From assembly GCA_964594115.1 (NCBI GenBank), contig CAZQLD010000006.1:1-57023 (forward strand): 57,023 nucleotides of DNA. Reading direction: 5' to 3'. Below, one piece after another: positions 43,472 through 51,137 of the stretch; positions within the stretch are counted from its first letter, which is position 1; each line of letters begins with the position of its first letter. This stretch comes from MFWN01 sp964594115. GTDB taxonomy: Archaea; Nanobdellota; Nanobdellia; Pacearchaeales; GW2011-AR1. The translations under genes were made by a program, and so were the position numbers. The notes beneath the pieces are model-generated. The model saw nothing but the letters and a program-made list of their open reading frames with translations, was not told the origin of the DNA and did not search any database.

Positions 43472-44263
43472 TTATTTTTCGACCTCTTTTGTTCTTTTAA
43501 AATCTAGTCCAAATCTTTTTATTATCTCAATAATCTTTGCTCTTTCTTCACTTTTGCCGCAACCTTTCCAGACTAAGAGTATTTCTTTAACATGCTCTAT
43601 GGTTTTTTCTTCTGCTTCTTTTAGCATACTTGTTGTTAATGGAAGAACATACTGGGGGATTATATGAGAAACTGCATATTCTGAATTTTGTTGAATTTTA
43701 TTAAAAACAGGAGCATAATGAGGTCCTCCCACTCCAATAGCAGGAATCCAGTTTTTACTTGCTTTGTAGTCTTGCAAGCTCAGGATGGTTTTAGCAATAA
43801 TCTCTCCTGCTTTTTTATCCTTCCATTGAGTTATTGTTGAACCAATTTCAATAAAACAGCAAGGAATCTCTGTGAGAGGTCCATGATGAGTAACTTCTAA
43901 GGTTACTTCATAATTATCCAAGCCTGATGCATTTTTATTTAATTCCTGAAAAAGATATTTTAATGCAAAAGCAGAAGTTGGACAGATTTTCCCTGGCTGA
44001 CCTCCAAGCTCTGCTCCTCGCCAGTTGCCAGGAGCATGCAATGATAAAGAAGGTTGATTTTTTTCTGACTTGTGGGTTGATGCAAATACAATAAAGTCAA
44101 TATTTTTAAGTTCAGGATATCTCTTAACTGAAACATCAGAATAAATTGGGTGTTTTTTTAGCTGAATAACTGGTATTTGCGGAGCAAAACTGATTTTCTC
44201 TAGATTTTCTACTATATTATTTCCTGCAGGATCATCTTTTCCATAAACTATTGCAAATCTCAT
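43472..44263 (-). CDS. dtdA: D-aminoacyl-tRNA deacylase, archaeal type
   Basis: About 263 residues from ATG 44263 (MRFAIVYGKDDPAG), which has an ATTTAAAT box about 25 nt upstream; ATG 44302 is an earlier in-frame choice that would lie outside the family's usual start. Motifs: FASTHKSEKNQPSLSLHAPGNW cores (SLHAPGNW), GGQPGKICPTSA, EVTHHGPLTEIPCCFIEIGS, VGGPHYAP. It removes D-amino acids from mischarged tRNA in the cytoplasm. Zinc and His residues (THHGP, GGPHY) present. Encoded divergently from a small membrane protein. Confidence 0.92.
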   Translation of the reverse strand: MRFAIVYGKDDPAGNNIVENLEKISFAPQIPVIQLKKHPIYSDVSVKRYPELKNIDFIVFASTHKSEKNQPSLSLHAPGNWRGAELGGQPGKICPTSAFALKYLFQELNKNASGLDNYEVTLEVTHHGPLTEIPCCFIEIGSTITQWKDKKAGEIIAKTILSLQDYKASKNWIPAIGVGGPHYAPVFNKIQQNSEYAVSHIIPQYVLPLTTSMLKEAEEKTIEHVKEILLVWKGCGKSEERAKIIEIIKRFGLDFKRTKEVEK

Positions 44264-44267
44264 AAAC

Positions 44268-44291
44268 CTTTTAAAGCAGCTTAATTTAAAT
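44268..44291. promoter_or_regulatory. Overlapping divergent promoters
   Basis: TTTTAAAG (44268-44275) is about 25 nt before plus-strand ATG 44297, and the ATTTAAAT box near 44283-44290 is about 25 nt before minus-strand ATG 44263. The two transcripts must start within or next to each other's TATA elements. Confidence 0.5.
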
Positions 44292-44296
44292 ATATT

Positions 44297-44554
44297 ATGC
44301 AAAACTTACTTTATACGCTTATATTACTGGCAGGATTTCCTGTTGGATATTTGCTAGCCTGGCTTGCAAGAGACGAACTTGTTGCAGGAAGAAAATGGTT
44401 TTTCCTGCTGGCAGGAGTTTCATTGTTATCAGCTGTAATAATCTCATTTGCAAGTTTTGTTTTTAAATTTGCAATGATTTTAGGTTTATTTTTTATAATA
44501 ATTATAAGTCTGGTTGCTGTCTGGAAAAGTCATGATAAAAAGTGGGTGAAGTGA
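44297..44554 (+). CDS. Small membrane protein with three helices
   Basis: 85 residues, not recognised. Hydrophobic segments at about 3-24, 34-52 and 56-75; charged connecting loop RDELVAGRK and Lys/Trp-rich C-terminus (WKSHDKKWVK). No catalytic residues. It is a conserved-looking small membrane protein of the kind often annotated as hypothetical in DPANN genomes. Confidence 0.65.
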   Translation: MQNLLYTLILLAGFPVGYLLAWLARDELVAGRKWFFLLAGVSLLSAVIISFASFVFKFAMILGLFFIIIISLVAVWKSHDKKWVK

Positions 44555-44578
44555 GAAGAATGTGATAAGTTTTGCACC

Positions 44579-44965
44579 CTATTTTAAATCCTTAAATATT
44601 TTTTTAGGTTTTTTACGCCAATAAACCCTATACTTCTTCAAGTCGCCAATTAATTCCTTAAAATTTCCTTTAAATTGCACACAACGGTCATCTATGTAAA
44701 CTGTAGAAGGATATTTTATAATTGTTACTTCAATATCTGGGAATTTATTATCTTTAAGCCATTTTTCAATTTTACTTTTACTCCTTGTTGTCCAAATGAC
44801 TGGGGTGAATCCTGCTTTAATAAGCTTGTTAATGAACTCTTTTGCTCCGTCAATTGGTTCGCCGAAATGATTCTCTCCTTTATAACCATCATAAGCAGAA
44901 ACAACACCATCAAAATCAATACTTACTATTCTTTCACCTTTCCAATCTCTTGCTTTCATATCCAT
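44579..44965 (-). CDS. HAD-like hydrolase
   Basis: 128 residues, compact HAD fold without a cap. Motif I SIDFDGVV (nucleophile Asp18, Asp20), then GEPIDGAKEFINKLIKAGF; motif II is TTR; the Lys is in IIKYPS; motif IV is YIDDRCVQF with the Asp pair. This matches the small BT4091-like group of predicted phosphatases. Substrate unknown. A second Met two codons later is also a possible start. Confidence 0.82.
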   Translation of the reverse strand: MDMKARDWKGERIVSIDFDGVVSAYDGYKGENHFGEPIDGAKEFINKLIKAGFTPVIWTTRSKSKIEKWLKDNKFPDIEVTIIKYPSTVYIDDRCVQFKGNFKELIGDLKKYRVYWRKKPKKIFKDLK

Positions 44966-45024
44966 ATTCTGTTGAATGATATTTTATTATATAAATTTAT
45001 TAGGCACAAAATGTTTTCTAAAGG

Positions 45025-45032
45025 TTTATTAA
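45025..45032 (+). promoter_or_regulatory. TATA-like box for dphB
   Basis: TTTATTAA about 26 nt before ATG 45054. Confidence 0.4.
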
Positions 45033-45053
45033 TGTAATTTTTCTCGTAATTTT

Positions 45054-45728
45054 ATGTTATATATAATAGGCTTAGGCTTAAACGAAAATGGAATAAGCAA
45101 AGAAGGCTTGTTAGCTTTAGAAAAATGCACTAAGGTTTACTTGGAGGGCTATACAGTTGATTTTCCTTATAAAATTGGAGATTTAAAACTTGGAAAAAAG
45201 AAAATTATAAAGCTGGGAAGAGGAGAGGTTGAAAGTGATAAACTTATAAAAGAAGCTAAAAGCAGGAGAATAGCTTTGTTAGTTTACGGCAGCCCTTTAT
45301 TTGCTACAACACATATGTCTCTTATCCTTGATGCAGAAAAAGCTGATGTTAGAGTGAGAGTTATTTATTCTGCAAGTGTTTTTGATGCAATTGCAGAGAC
45401 TGGCCTACAGCTATATAAGTTTGGAAAAACAGCCAGTATGCCCAAAGAAAAAGCTGACTTTATGCAGTATGTTAAAGAAAATCAGTCAATTGGAGCTCAT
45501 AGCCTAATACTAGTTGATATTGGATTAAGTTTTAATGAGGCAATAAATAGATTAAAAGAAATAAAAGATAAAATACTGGTTTGCAGTAATTTGGGTACTG
45601 AAAATAGTGAAATTGTTTATAATAATATTGATAGATTAAAAAAAGAGAAAATAAAACAGCCATTTTGTTTTATCTTGCCAGGAAAACTACACTTTTTAGA
45701 AAAAGAGGCTTTAGAAAAATATAATTAA
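45054..45728 (+). CDS. dphB: Diphthine synthase
   Basis: 224 residues. It methylates the modified His of elongation factor 2 on the way to diphthamide. The tetrapyrrole-methylase fold is seen in MLYIIGLGLNENGISKEGLLAL, VYLEGYT, VYGSPLFATTHMSLILDA, and the SAM-pocket run SASVFDAIAETGLQLYKFGKTAS. Slightly shorter than the usual 250-260 residues at the C-terminus. Diphthamide enzymes are restricted to archaea and eukaryotes, which helps place the organism. The 3' end overlaps the convergent neighbour by 4 nt. Confidence 0.93.
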   Translation: MLYIIGLGLNENGISKEGLLALEKCTKVYLEGYTVDFPYKIGDLKLGKKKIIKLGRGEVESDKLIKEAKSRRIALLVYGSPLFATTHMSLILDAEKADVRVRVIYSASVFDAIAETGLQLYKFGKTASMPKEKADFMQYVKENQSIGAHSLILVDIGLSFNEAINRLKEIKDKILVCSNLGTENSEIVYNNIDRLKKEKIKQPFCFILPGKLHFLEKEALEKYN

Positions 45729-46045
45729 GATTGACCACATAAATTATTATAATCTATATTTCTTGTATCTTTCCAATCTTGTGGATGTTGAATTGTTGCA
45801 TCAGGAACTGGAATTTTTTCAATAAGTTCTCCATTATAGCATATTATCTGATAATCCTGACAAAAATTAGACTCATTGCAGATTGCTATTGTTTCTATAT
45901 TTGAATTTACCCCTAGAGAGCGTAGTGTAGCAAGCTCTCCTGATAGTTTAGGATTTGGCTCTGGATTCAGGTTTAGAATATATCCAATTAATATAAAAAA
46001 TGCTATTAAAACCATCATTCCCAGTAAAAAAAATATTCTTCTCAT
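45725..46045 (-). CDS. Small membrane-anchored secreted protein
   Basis: 106 residues, not recognised. One N-terminal membrane segment (IFFLLGMMVLIAFFILIGYI) then an outside domain with four Cys (CNESNFC, IIC, LC) that could form two disulfides. No lipobox is obvious. Its last codons overlap the end of dphB on the other strand. Confidence 0.62.
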   Translation of the reverse strand: MRRIFFLLGMMVLIAFFILIGYILNLNPEPNPKLSGELATLRSLGVNSNIETIAICNESNFCQDYQIICYNGELIEKIPVPDATIQHPQDWKDTRNIDYNNLCGQS

Positions 46046-46060
46046 TTAGCTATAAGAAAC

Positions 46061-46068
46061 TTTAAATA
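46061..46068 (+). promoter_or_regulatory. TATA box of the HD-domain gene
   Basis: TTTAAATA about 25 nt before ATG 46090, leaderless spacing. Confidence 0.55.
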
Positions 46069-46089
46069 TATAAATATAACTCTAAATTA

Positions 46090-46668
46090 ATGGAACTTCC
46101 AATTACAAGAGAACAGGCAATTGAGTTACTAAAGTCAATGCCTCAAAAAGAATCTGATTGGAATCACTATCTTGAATCAGAATCTGTTATGAAAAAAGTA
46201 GCTGAGAAATTAGGAGAAGATGTTGAATACTGGGGGATGTTAGGATTATTGCATGATGTAGACTGGGCTTTAACTAGGGAAAACTGGGAGGAACATTGCA
46301 GAAAAGCAGAGGAGATTTTAAAAGAAAAAGGTTTTGATCCTGCTTTCATTCAAATAGTGCAGTCTCATGGTTATGGTTATAAAGAAATACCTTTTCTAAA
46401 GGACAAAAAAAGGACAAAAAAGATTGAGCATGCACTAGCAGCTTCAGAAACTGTTACAGGATTGATTTATGCTTATGCTTTAATGAGGGGCAAAATCAGC
46501 GGAATGGAAGTTAAGGGACTAAAAAAGAAGTTTAAAGACAAAAGATTTGCTGAAAATTGTAACAGAGAGATTATAAGAGAAATAGAAGAACTTATGGAAT
46601 TAGGAGAGTTTTTTGAACTGGCAATTCGGGCTATGCAAGACATAAAAGAAGAGATTGGTTTGGAATAA
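46090..46668 (+). CDS. HD-domain phosphohydrolase
   Basis: 192 residues. The HD signature is LLHDVDW (about 54-60) preceded by a helix that ends in YWGMLG; HCRKAEEILKEKGF gives a further His, and QSHGYGYK and KKIEHALAASE complete the metal-binding pattern. The group is commonly annotated as a metal-dependent HDIG-type hydrolase acting on nucleotides or phosphate monoesters. Substrate unknown; the gene stands alone with its own TATA box. Confidence 0.82.
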   Translation: MELPITREQAIELLKSMPQKESDWNHYLESESVMKKVAEKLGEDVEYWGMLGLLHDVDWALTRENWEEHCRKAEEILKEKGFDPAFIQIVQSHGYGYKEIPFLKDKKRTKKIEHALAASETVTGLIYAYALMRGKISGMEVKGLKKKFKDKRFAENCNREIIREIEELMELGEFFELAIRAMQDIKEEIGLE

Positions 46669-46749
46669 TCAAATAATCCTTATTATAATAATAAAGAAAA
46701 TTACTGCTACGACAACCCAGAATAAATAATCCCAAACCTTACTTACCAT
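46669..46749 (-). CDS. 26-residue single-helix membrane microprotein
   Basis: Sequence MVSKVWDYLFWVVVAVIFFI, then IIIRII and stop. The N-terminal polar/aromatic stretch followed by a 17-residue hydrophobic helix is typical of membrane microproteins. An ATTATAAA box lies about 25 nt upstream on the minus strand, leaderless spacing. Its stop touches the stop of the HD gene. No similar protein is named to my knowledge; translation is inferred. Confidence 0.5.
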   Translation of the reverse strand: MVSKVWDYLFWVVVAVIFFIIIIRII

Positions 46750-46818
46750 ATTTTTATTAAGGCAAAGAAGTTTATAATTTTTTGGTAAGCTTTAAAAACT
46801 AAGAAATATAATAGAAAT

Positions 46819-46893
46819 ATGGCTATTAAAAACAAAACCAAAGGTTTTATGAATACTATAGATAGAATTTCTGTTATAGCTATTATTAGTTAA
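46819..46893 (+). CDS. Possible 24-residue leader ORF
   Basis: MAIKNKTKGFMNTIDRISVI then AIIS and stop. TTTAAAAA at 46791-46798 is 24 nt before the ATG. It precedes a hairpin and the ribosome site of the 69-residue gene, the arrangement of a translated leader. Could be chance; composition is not diagnostic. Confidence 0.28.
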   Translation: MAIKNKTKGFMNTIDRISVIAIIS

Positions 46894-46895
46894 TT

Positions 46896-46919
46896 TGCAA
46901 GCTAATTTTCTGGCTTGCA
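46896..46919 (+). promoter_or_regulatory. Hairpin directly before a Shine-Dalgarno
   Basis: TGCAAGC (46896-46902) pairs with GCTTGCA (46913-46919) around a 10-nt loop. The right arm is next to GGAG (46920-46923), the ribosome site for ATG 46930, so folding could influence ribosome access. Confidence 0.45.
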
Positions 46920-46929
46920 GGAGTTTCAA

Positions 46930-47139
46930 ATGAGTTTAGATGATTATAACATAACCGAAATAAGTGAGGATGAAGAAAAAGAAGTTAGAAGGCATTTTCT
47001 TAATCTTATTCATTCTGGTAAGCGTTACGACGCAATAAAGTATTATCAAAAATTAAAGGATTCTGCTAGAAAATGCATTGAGAAAGATTCTAGTGGAAAA
47101 TGGGAATTAATGAACTCTTTTACAGAACTTGAAGCATGA
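46930..47139 (+). CDS. Small acidic helical protein of unknown function
   Basis: 69 residues from ATG 46930, chosen because GGAG lies 7 nt before it; a TTG at 46915 in the same frame falls inside the hairpin. DDYNITEISEDEEKEVRRHF and SGKRYDAIKYYQKLKDSA suggest two or three helices, somewhat like a tetratricopeptide-type pair. Not recognised. It precedes ileS by about 70 nt on the same strand. Confidence 0.6.
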   Translation: MSLDDYNITEISEDEEKEVRRHFLNLIHSGKRYDAIKYYQKLKDSARKCIEKDSSGKWELMNSFTELEA

Positions 47140-47211
47140 GTATAATAAATTTTAAAGTATTAAGATTTAAAAATACAAGAAATTTAGTAAAATAAAAGGT
47201 AAAATTTAAAT

Positions 47212-50055
47212 ATGTATAATACACAAGAAACTGAAAAGCGCATTTTGGATTTTTGGAAGAAGAAAAGGATTTTTGATAAGCTTATAAAGAAAAATAAAGG
47301 AAATAAAAGATGGAGTTTTCTTGATGGGCCTATAACTGCAAATAACCCTATGGGAGTTCATCATGCTTGGGGAAGGACCTATAAGGATATTTTTCAGAGG
47401 TTTAAAGCAATGCAGGGTTTTGAGCAAAGATTTCAAAATGGATTTGATTGTCAGGGGTTATGGGTAGAAAGAGAAGAAGAAAAAGACTTGGGATTAAAGA
47501 ACAAACAAGATATAGAGAAATTTGGAATTTTAAATTTTGTTAAATCATGCAAGAAAAGAGTAGAGAAGTTTTCTAAAATACAAACAGAACAATCAATCAG
47601 GCTAGGTTATTGGATGGATTGGGACAACAGCTATTACACTATGTCTGATACAAATCAGTTACATAACTGGTTTTTACTAAAAGAATATCATAAAAATGGA
47701 TGGCTGTATAAAGGCAAGGATTCTGTTCCTTGGTGTTGGAGATGCGGGACAGCAAGTTCAAAACATGATATTGTAACAGAAGGTTATAAAGAAGTTACTC
47801 ATCCTGCATTATTTATGCAGTTTCCATTGAAAAATAGTTCAGATGAATATTTTTTGATTTTTACAACAACACCCTGGACAGTTCCAGCAAATGTTGCAAT
47901 AGCTGTAAATGCTAATATCACTTATGTTAAGGCAGAGAATCAAGGACTAAAATACTGGCTTGCTGAAAAAAGAGTAGAAGAATTAGAGGGAAAGTATAAG
48001 ATTTTAGAAAAAAAGAAGGGCAAGGCCTTAAAGGGTATGGAGTATGTCATGCCTTATGCCAGTTTTGAAGAACAAATAGGTCCTCATAAAGTTGTTTTAT
48101 GGGATCTTGCTTCTGAAGAAGAAGGAACTGGAATTGTTCATATAGCTCCTGGTTGCGGGGCAGAAGATTTTGATCTAGGAAAAAAGGAAAAACTTCCATC
48201 AATTTCTCCATTAGATGATGCTGGAATCTATAAAGAAGGTTTTGAAGCTTTCAGTTTGAAAAAATATTCTGAAGTGAATAAACTTGTTTTGGAGGATTTA
48301 GAACAAAGAAAATTTTTGTATAAAACACTTCTGTATAAGCATAGGTATCCTCATTGTTGGAGATGCGGGGAAGAGCTTGTTTTTAGGTTAGTTGATGAGT
48401 GGTATGTTAAAGGTAAAGAAATCAGAAGCCAACTAATAAAAGAAAATAAAAAAATAAACTGGTTTCCAAAATATGGGAAGATTAGACAAGAAGATTGGTT
48501 TAATAATATGGGGGACTGGCTTATTTCTAGAAAAAGATATTGGGGGCTTCCACTTCCAATATGGGAGTGTGAATGCGGAAAGATAGAGGTAATTGGAAGT
48601 TTAAAAGAATTAAGGGCAAAAGCAATAAACAAAAGTAAAGTAGATAAACTTCCTGAAATGCACAGGCCTTGGATTGATGAAATTAAGATAAAGTGCAAGT
48701 GTGGCAAAGAAATAGAAAGAATAAAAGATGTTGGGGATGCATGGTTAGATGCTGGAATTATTCCTTTTTCTACTTTAAATTATCTGACAAATAAAAAAAA
48801 CTGGGAGAAATGGTTTCCTGCAGATTTAATAAGTGAGAATATGCCTGGACAGTTTAGGGGCTGGTTTAATGCCTTATTTTGGAGCAGTGTAACACTAACT
48901 GGGAAGGCTCCATTTAAGGCTGTATTTGGTTATGAAACTTTAAAAGATGAAAATGGAGAAGAAATGCATAAGAGCAAGGGCAATACTATCTGGTTTGACG
49001 AAGCTGTAGAGAAAATAGGAGCAGATCCTATGAGATTATTATATTGTTTGCAAGACCCTTCTCAAGAACTTAGATTTGGATTTCATGTTGTTAAAGAGCC
49101 TAAAAACAATATAAACATTTTATATAATATAAGCAAATTAGTTGAATATAAAAAGAAAGCTAAGATAAGCAGAATAGAAGGGAAAGCAGGTTCTACTCTA
49201 AAAAAAGTAGAAGACCGCTGGATTCTAAGCAAATTTAATTCTCTTATAAAGATTGTTACAGAAGAGCTAGAGAACTTGCACCCACACTTGGCAACCCGTG
49301 CTTTACAGAATTTTTGGTTAAATGATTTAAGCAGAGGATATATACAAATTGTTAGAGAGAGGATCTCTGTAAATGATGAAGGTGTTAAAAGTATCTTATT
49401 AGAAGTTTATTCAGAATTATTAAAATTGTGCTCTCCATTCCTTCCTTTTATCACAGAAAAAATATGGCAAGAACTAAAGGATAAGGAGATTGCGAAAGAG
49501 GAATCTGTCCATCTTTCTGATTGGCCTAAGCAAGATGAAAAGAAGATTAATAAGAAACTGGAAGATGAATTTTCTAAAGCTCTTGAAATAATTGAACTGG
49601 GATTAGCTGCAAGAGCAGATGCTAAAATTGGATTAAAATGGCCTCTTGCAGAAGCAGAGATAAAAACAGATAAAACAATAACTAAAGAGCTTCAAGAGAT
49701 AATTAAGAGACAACTAAATATCAAGACAATTAAGATTAAAAAAGGAAAATTAGCTGTTAAACTAAACACAAAGAGAACTTTAGAATTAGAGATAGAAGGT
49801 TTTGCTAGAGAGATAGCAAGAAAAGTCCAGGCAGCAAGAAAAAAAGCTGGCTTAGTTAAAGGAAACAAAATTGATTTAGTTATTGTTACAGATTTAAAAT
49901 TAGAGGGGCAAGAGCGGTTTATCAAAGAGAGAACAAATGCTTCTAAGATTTTAATCCAGGAAAAGATTAGCGACAGCGACGAAAAAGAATACAAAAATAA
50001 AAAAGAAGAGAAAATAAAAAATAAAAAAATTAAATTTCTTTTCAGGAAATCGTAA
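47212..50055 (+). CDS. ileS: Isoleucyl-tRNA synthetase-like class I synthetase, variant signature motifs
   Basis: 947 residues. Charges tRNA-Ile by the best family match. Catalytic-site HIGH position reads GVHHAWG (about 48-54; ANNPMGVHHAWGRTYKD), and KMSKS reads EMHKS (about 584-588; ENGEEMHKSKGNT). Both are as in a known divergent family of synthetases also seen in bacteria. The editing domain (FTTTPWTVPANVAIAV, GTGIVHIAPGCGAEDF) is intact, and Cys pairs WCWRCG, HCWRCG, CECG and CKCG are zinc-binding candidates. The tail from about 900 is a Lys-rich extension. The close relatives ValRS and LeuRS cannot be fully excluded by eye, but the editing and CP1 sequences fit IleRS best. Confidence 0.87.
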   Translation: MYNTQETEKRILDFWKKKRIFDKLIKKNKGNKRWSFLDGPITANNPMGVHHAWGRTYKDIFQRFKAMQGFEQRFQNGFDCQGLWVEREEEKDLGLKNKQDIEKFGILNFVKSCKKRVEKFSKIQTEQSIRLGYWMDWDNSYYTMSDTNQLHNWFLLKEYHKNGWLYKGKDSVPWCWRCGTASSKHDIVTEGYKEVTHPALFMQFPLKNSSDEYFLIFTTTPWTVPANVAIAVNANITYVKAENQGLKYWLAEKRVEELEGKYKILEKKKGKALKGMEYVMPYASFEEQIGPHKVVLWDLASEEEGTGIVHIAPGCGAEDFDLGKKEKLPSISPLDDAGIYKEGFEAFSLKKYSEVNKLVLEDLEQRKFLYKTLLYKHRYPHCWRCGEELVFRLVDEWYVKGKEIRSQLIKENKKINWFPKYGKIRQEDWFNNMGDWLISRKRYWGLPLPIWECECGKIEVIGSLKELRAKAINKSKVDKLPEMHRPWIDEIKIKCKCGKEIERIKDVGDAWLDAGIIPFSTLNYLTNKKNWEKWFPADLISENMPGQFRGWFNALFWSSVTLTGKAPFKAVFGYETLKDENGEEMHKSKGNTIWFDEAVEKIGADPMRLLYCLQDPSQELRFGFHVVKEPKNNINILYNISKLVEYKKKAKISRIEGKAGSTLKKVEDRWILSKFNSLIKIVTEELENLHPHLATRALQNFWLNDLSRGYIQIVRERISVNDEGVKSILLEVYSELLKLCSPFLPFITEKIWQELKDKEIAKEESVHLSDWPKQDEKKINKKLEDEFSKALEIIELGLAARADAKIGLKWPLAEAEIKTDKTITKELQEIIKRQLNIKTIKIKKGKLAVKLNTKRTLELEIEGFAREIARKVQAARKKAGLVKGNKIDLVIVTDLKLEGQERFIKERTNASKILIQEKISDSDEKEYKNKKEEKIKNKKIKFLFRKS

Positions 50056-50125
50056 TTTTTTATCTTAGGGCAATAGTGAAAATTTTTATTTTTACCATTT
50101 AATCATAACGCTAAAAAAGAAAACA

Positions 50126-50133
50126 TTTAAATA
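50126..50133 (+). promoter_or_regulatory. TATA box with long leader for the TrmB gene
   Basis: TTTAAATA lies about 100 nt before ATG 50232, so the mRNA would have a leader of about 75 nt, unlike the leaderless genes around it. The leader contains no clear hairpin. An autoregulatory operator in it is possible. Confidence 0.4.
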
Positions 50134-50231
50134 CTACTCCAACTTTTGAATTTAGACTTTGGGAAATTTCTTAATTCCTGAGTACTACCAAAATCTAAAG
50201 GATTTTGAAATTTTAAAAAAGAGCAAATAAA

Positions 50232-51050
50232 ATGATTGTAAAAGAAGAGTTTTTAAGTAGGCTAAGAAAAATTTTCGATTTGAACCTATATGAGGTGAAG
50301 GTATGGACTGCGTTACTTTCTAGAGGGGTTAGCACAGCAGGAGAATTAAGCAGTATAAGTGATGTTCCAAGAAGCAGAACTTATGATATTCTAGAGAGCT
50401 TGGAGAAAAAGGGATTTATTGTTCTTAAACTTGGTAAACCAATAAAATTTGTAGCTTTAAAGCCAGAAGAAGTTATTGAAAGAGTAAAGAAAAATTTGGT
50501 AGTGGACGCGCAAAATAAAAGTAAAAGACTAGAAAACTTAAAAGGAGATGATGTTTTGAAAGAGTTAACTATATTATTTACAGAAGGAGTTAAGTTTGTG
50601 CAACCAGCAGATTTAAGCGGAAGCCTGAGAGGAAGGCAGAATTTGTACAACCATTTAGATATGATGATAAGAGAAGCTGGTAAAACAATAACAATTGTTA
50701 CAACAAGTGATGGACTAAACAGAAAATTAGAGGTTTTAATGCCCTCTTTAGAAAAAGCAAAGAAAAGAGGGGTGAAGATAAGAATCTCTGCTCCAATAAC
50801 TCCACAGAACATGAAAGTTGCTAAAGATTTTAGCAAGGTAGCAGAAGTTAGAAATACAGACCAAATGAAAGCTAGATTTATGATTGTTGATGGCGAGCAA
50901 CTTTTATTTATGTTAATGGACGACGAGAAAGTGCATCCCAACTACGATTTAGGCGTATGGATAAATACAGAATTTTTTGCACCAGCTTTAGAGCAACTTT
51001 TTGAACTTGCTTGGAATGATATGAGCCCAATAAGCAAGATCGGAAAATAA
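50232..51050 (+). CDS. TrmB-family transcription regulator
   Basis: 272 residues. The N-terminal winged helix is LNLYEVKVWTALLSRGVSTA with the recognition helix SDVPRSRTYDILESLEKKGF (about 17-65), then a Lys/Glu coiled linker (about 80-110). The C-terminal region (LYNHLDMMIREAGKTITIVT, KAKKRGVKIRISAP, KARFMIVDGEQLLFML) is the phospholipase-D-like effector domain of TrmB proteins, which bind sugars. In archaea these regulate sugar uptake and central metabolism; the target is not indicated here, as its neighbours are synthetase genes. Confidence 0.87.
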   Translation: MIVKEEFLSRLRKIFDLNLYEVKVWTALLSRGVSTAGELSSISDVPRSRTYDILESLEKKGFIVLKLGKPIKFVALKPEEVIERVKKNLVVDAQNKSKRLENLKGDDVLKELTILFTEGVKFVQPADLSGSLRGRQNLYNHLDMMIREAGKTITIVTTSDGLNRKLEVLMPSLEKAKKRGVKIRISAPITPQNMKVAKDFSKVAEVRNTDQMKARFMIVDGEQLLFMLMDDEKVHPNYDLGVWINTEFFAPALEQLFELAWNDMSPISKIGK

Positions 51051-51137
51051 GAAAAAAAGCTAAATAAGCTGAAAGAAAACTGAACAAAAAAAGAGTGAAT
51101 TTATTTTTCTTAATTTTTTAAACTTTATTATATTCTT

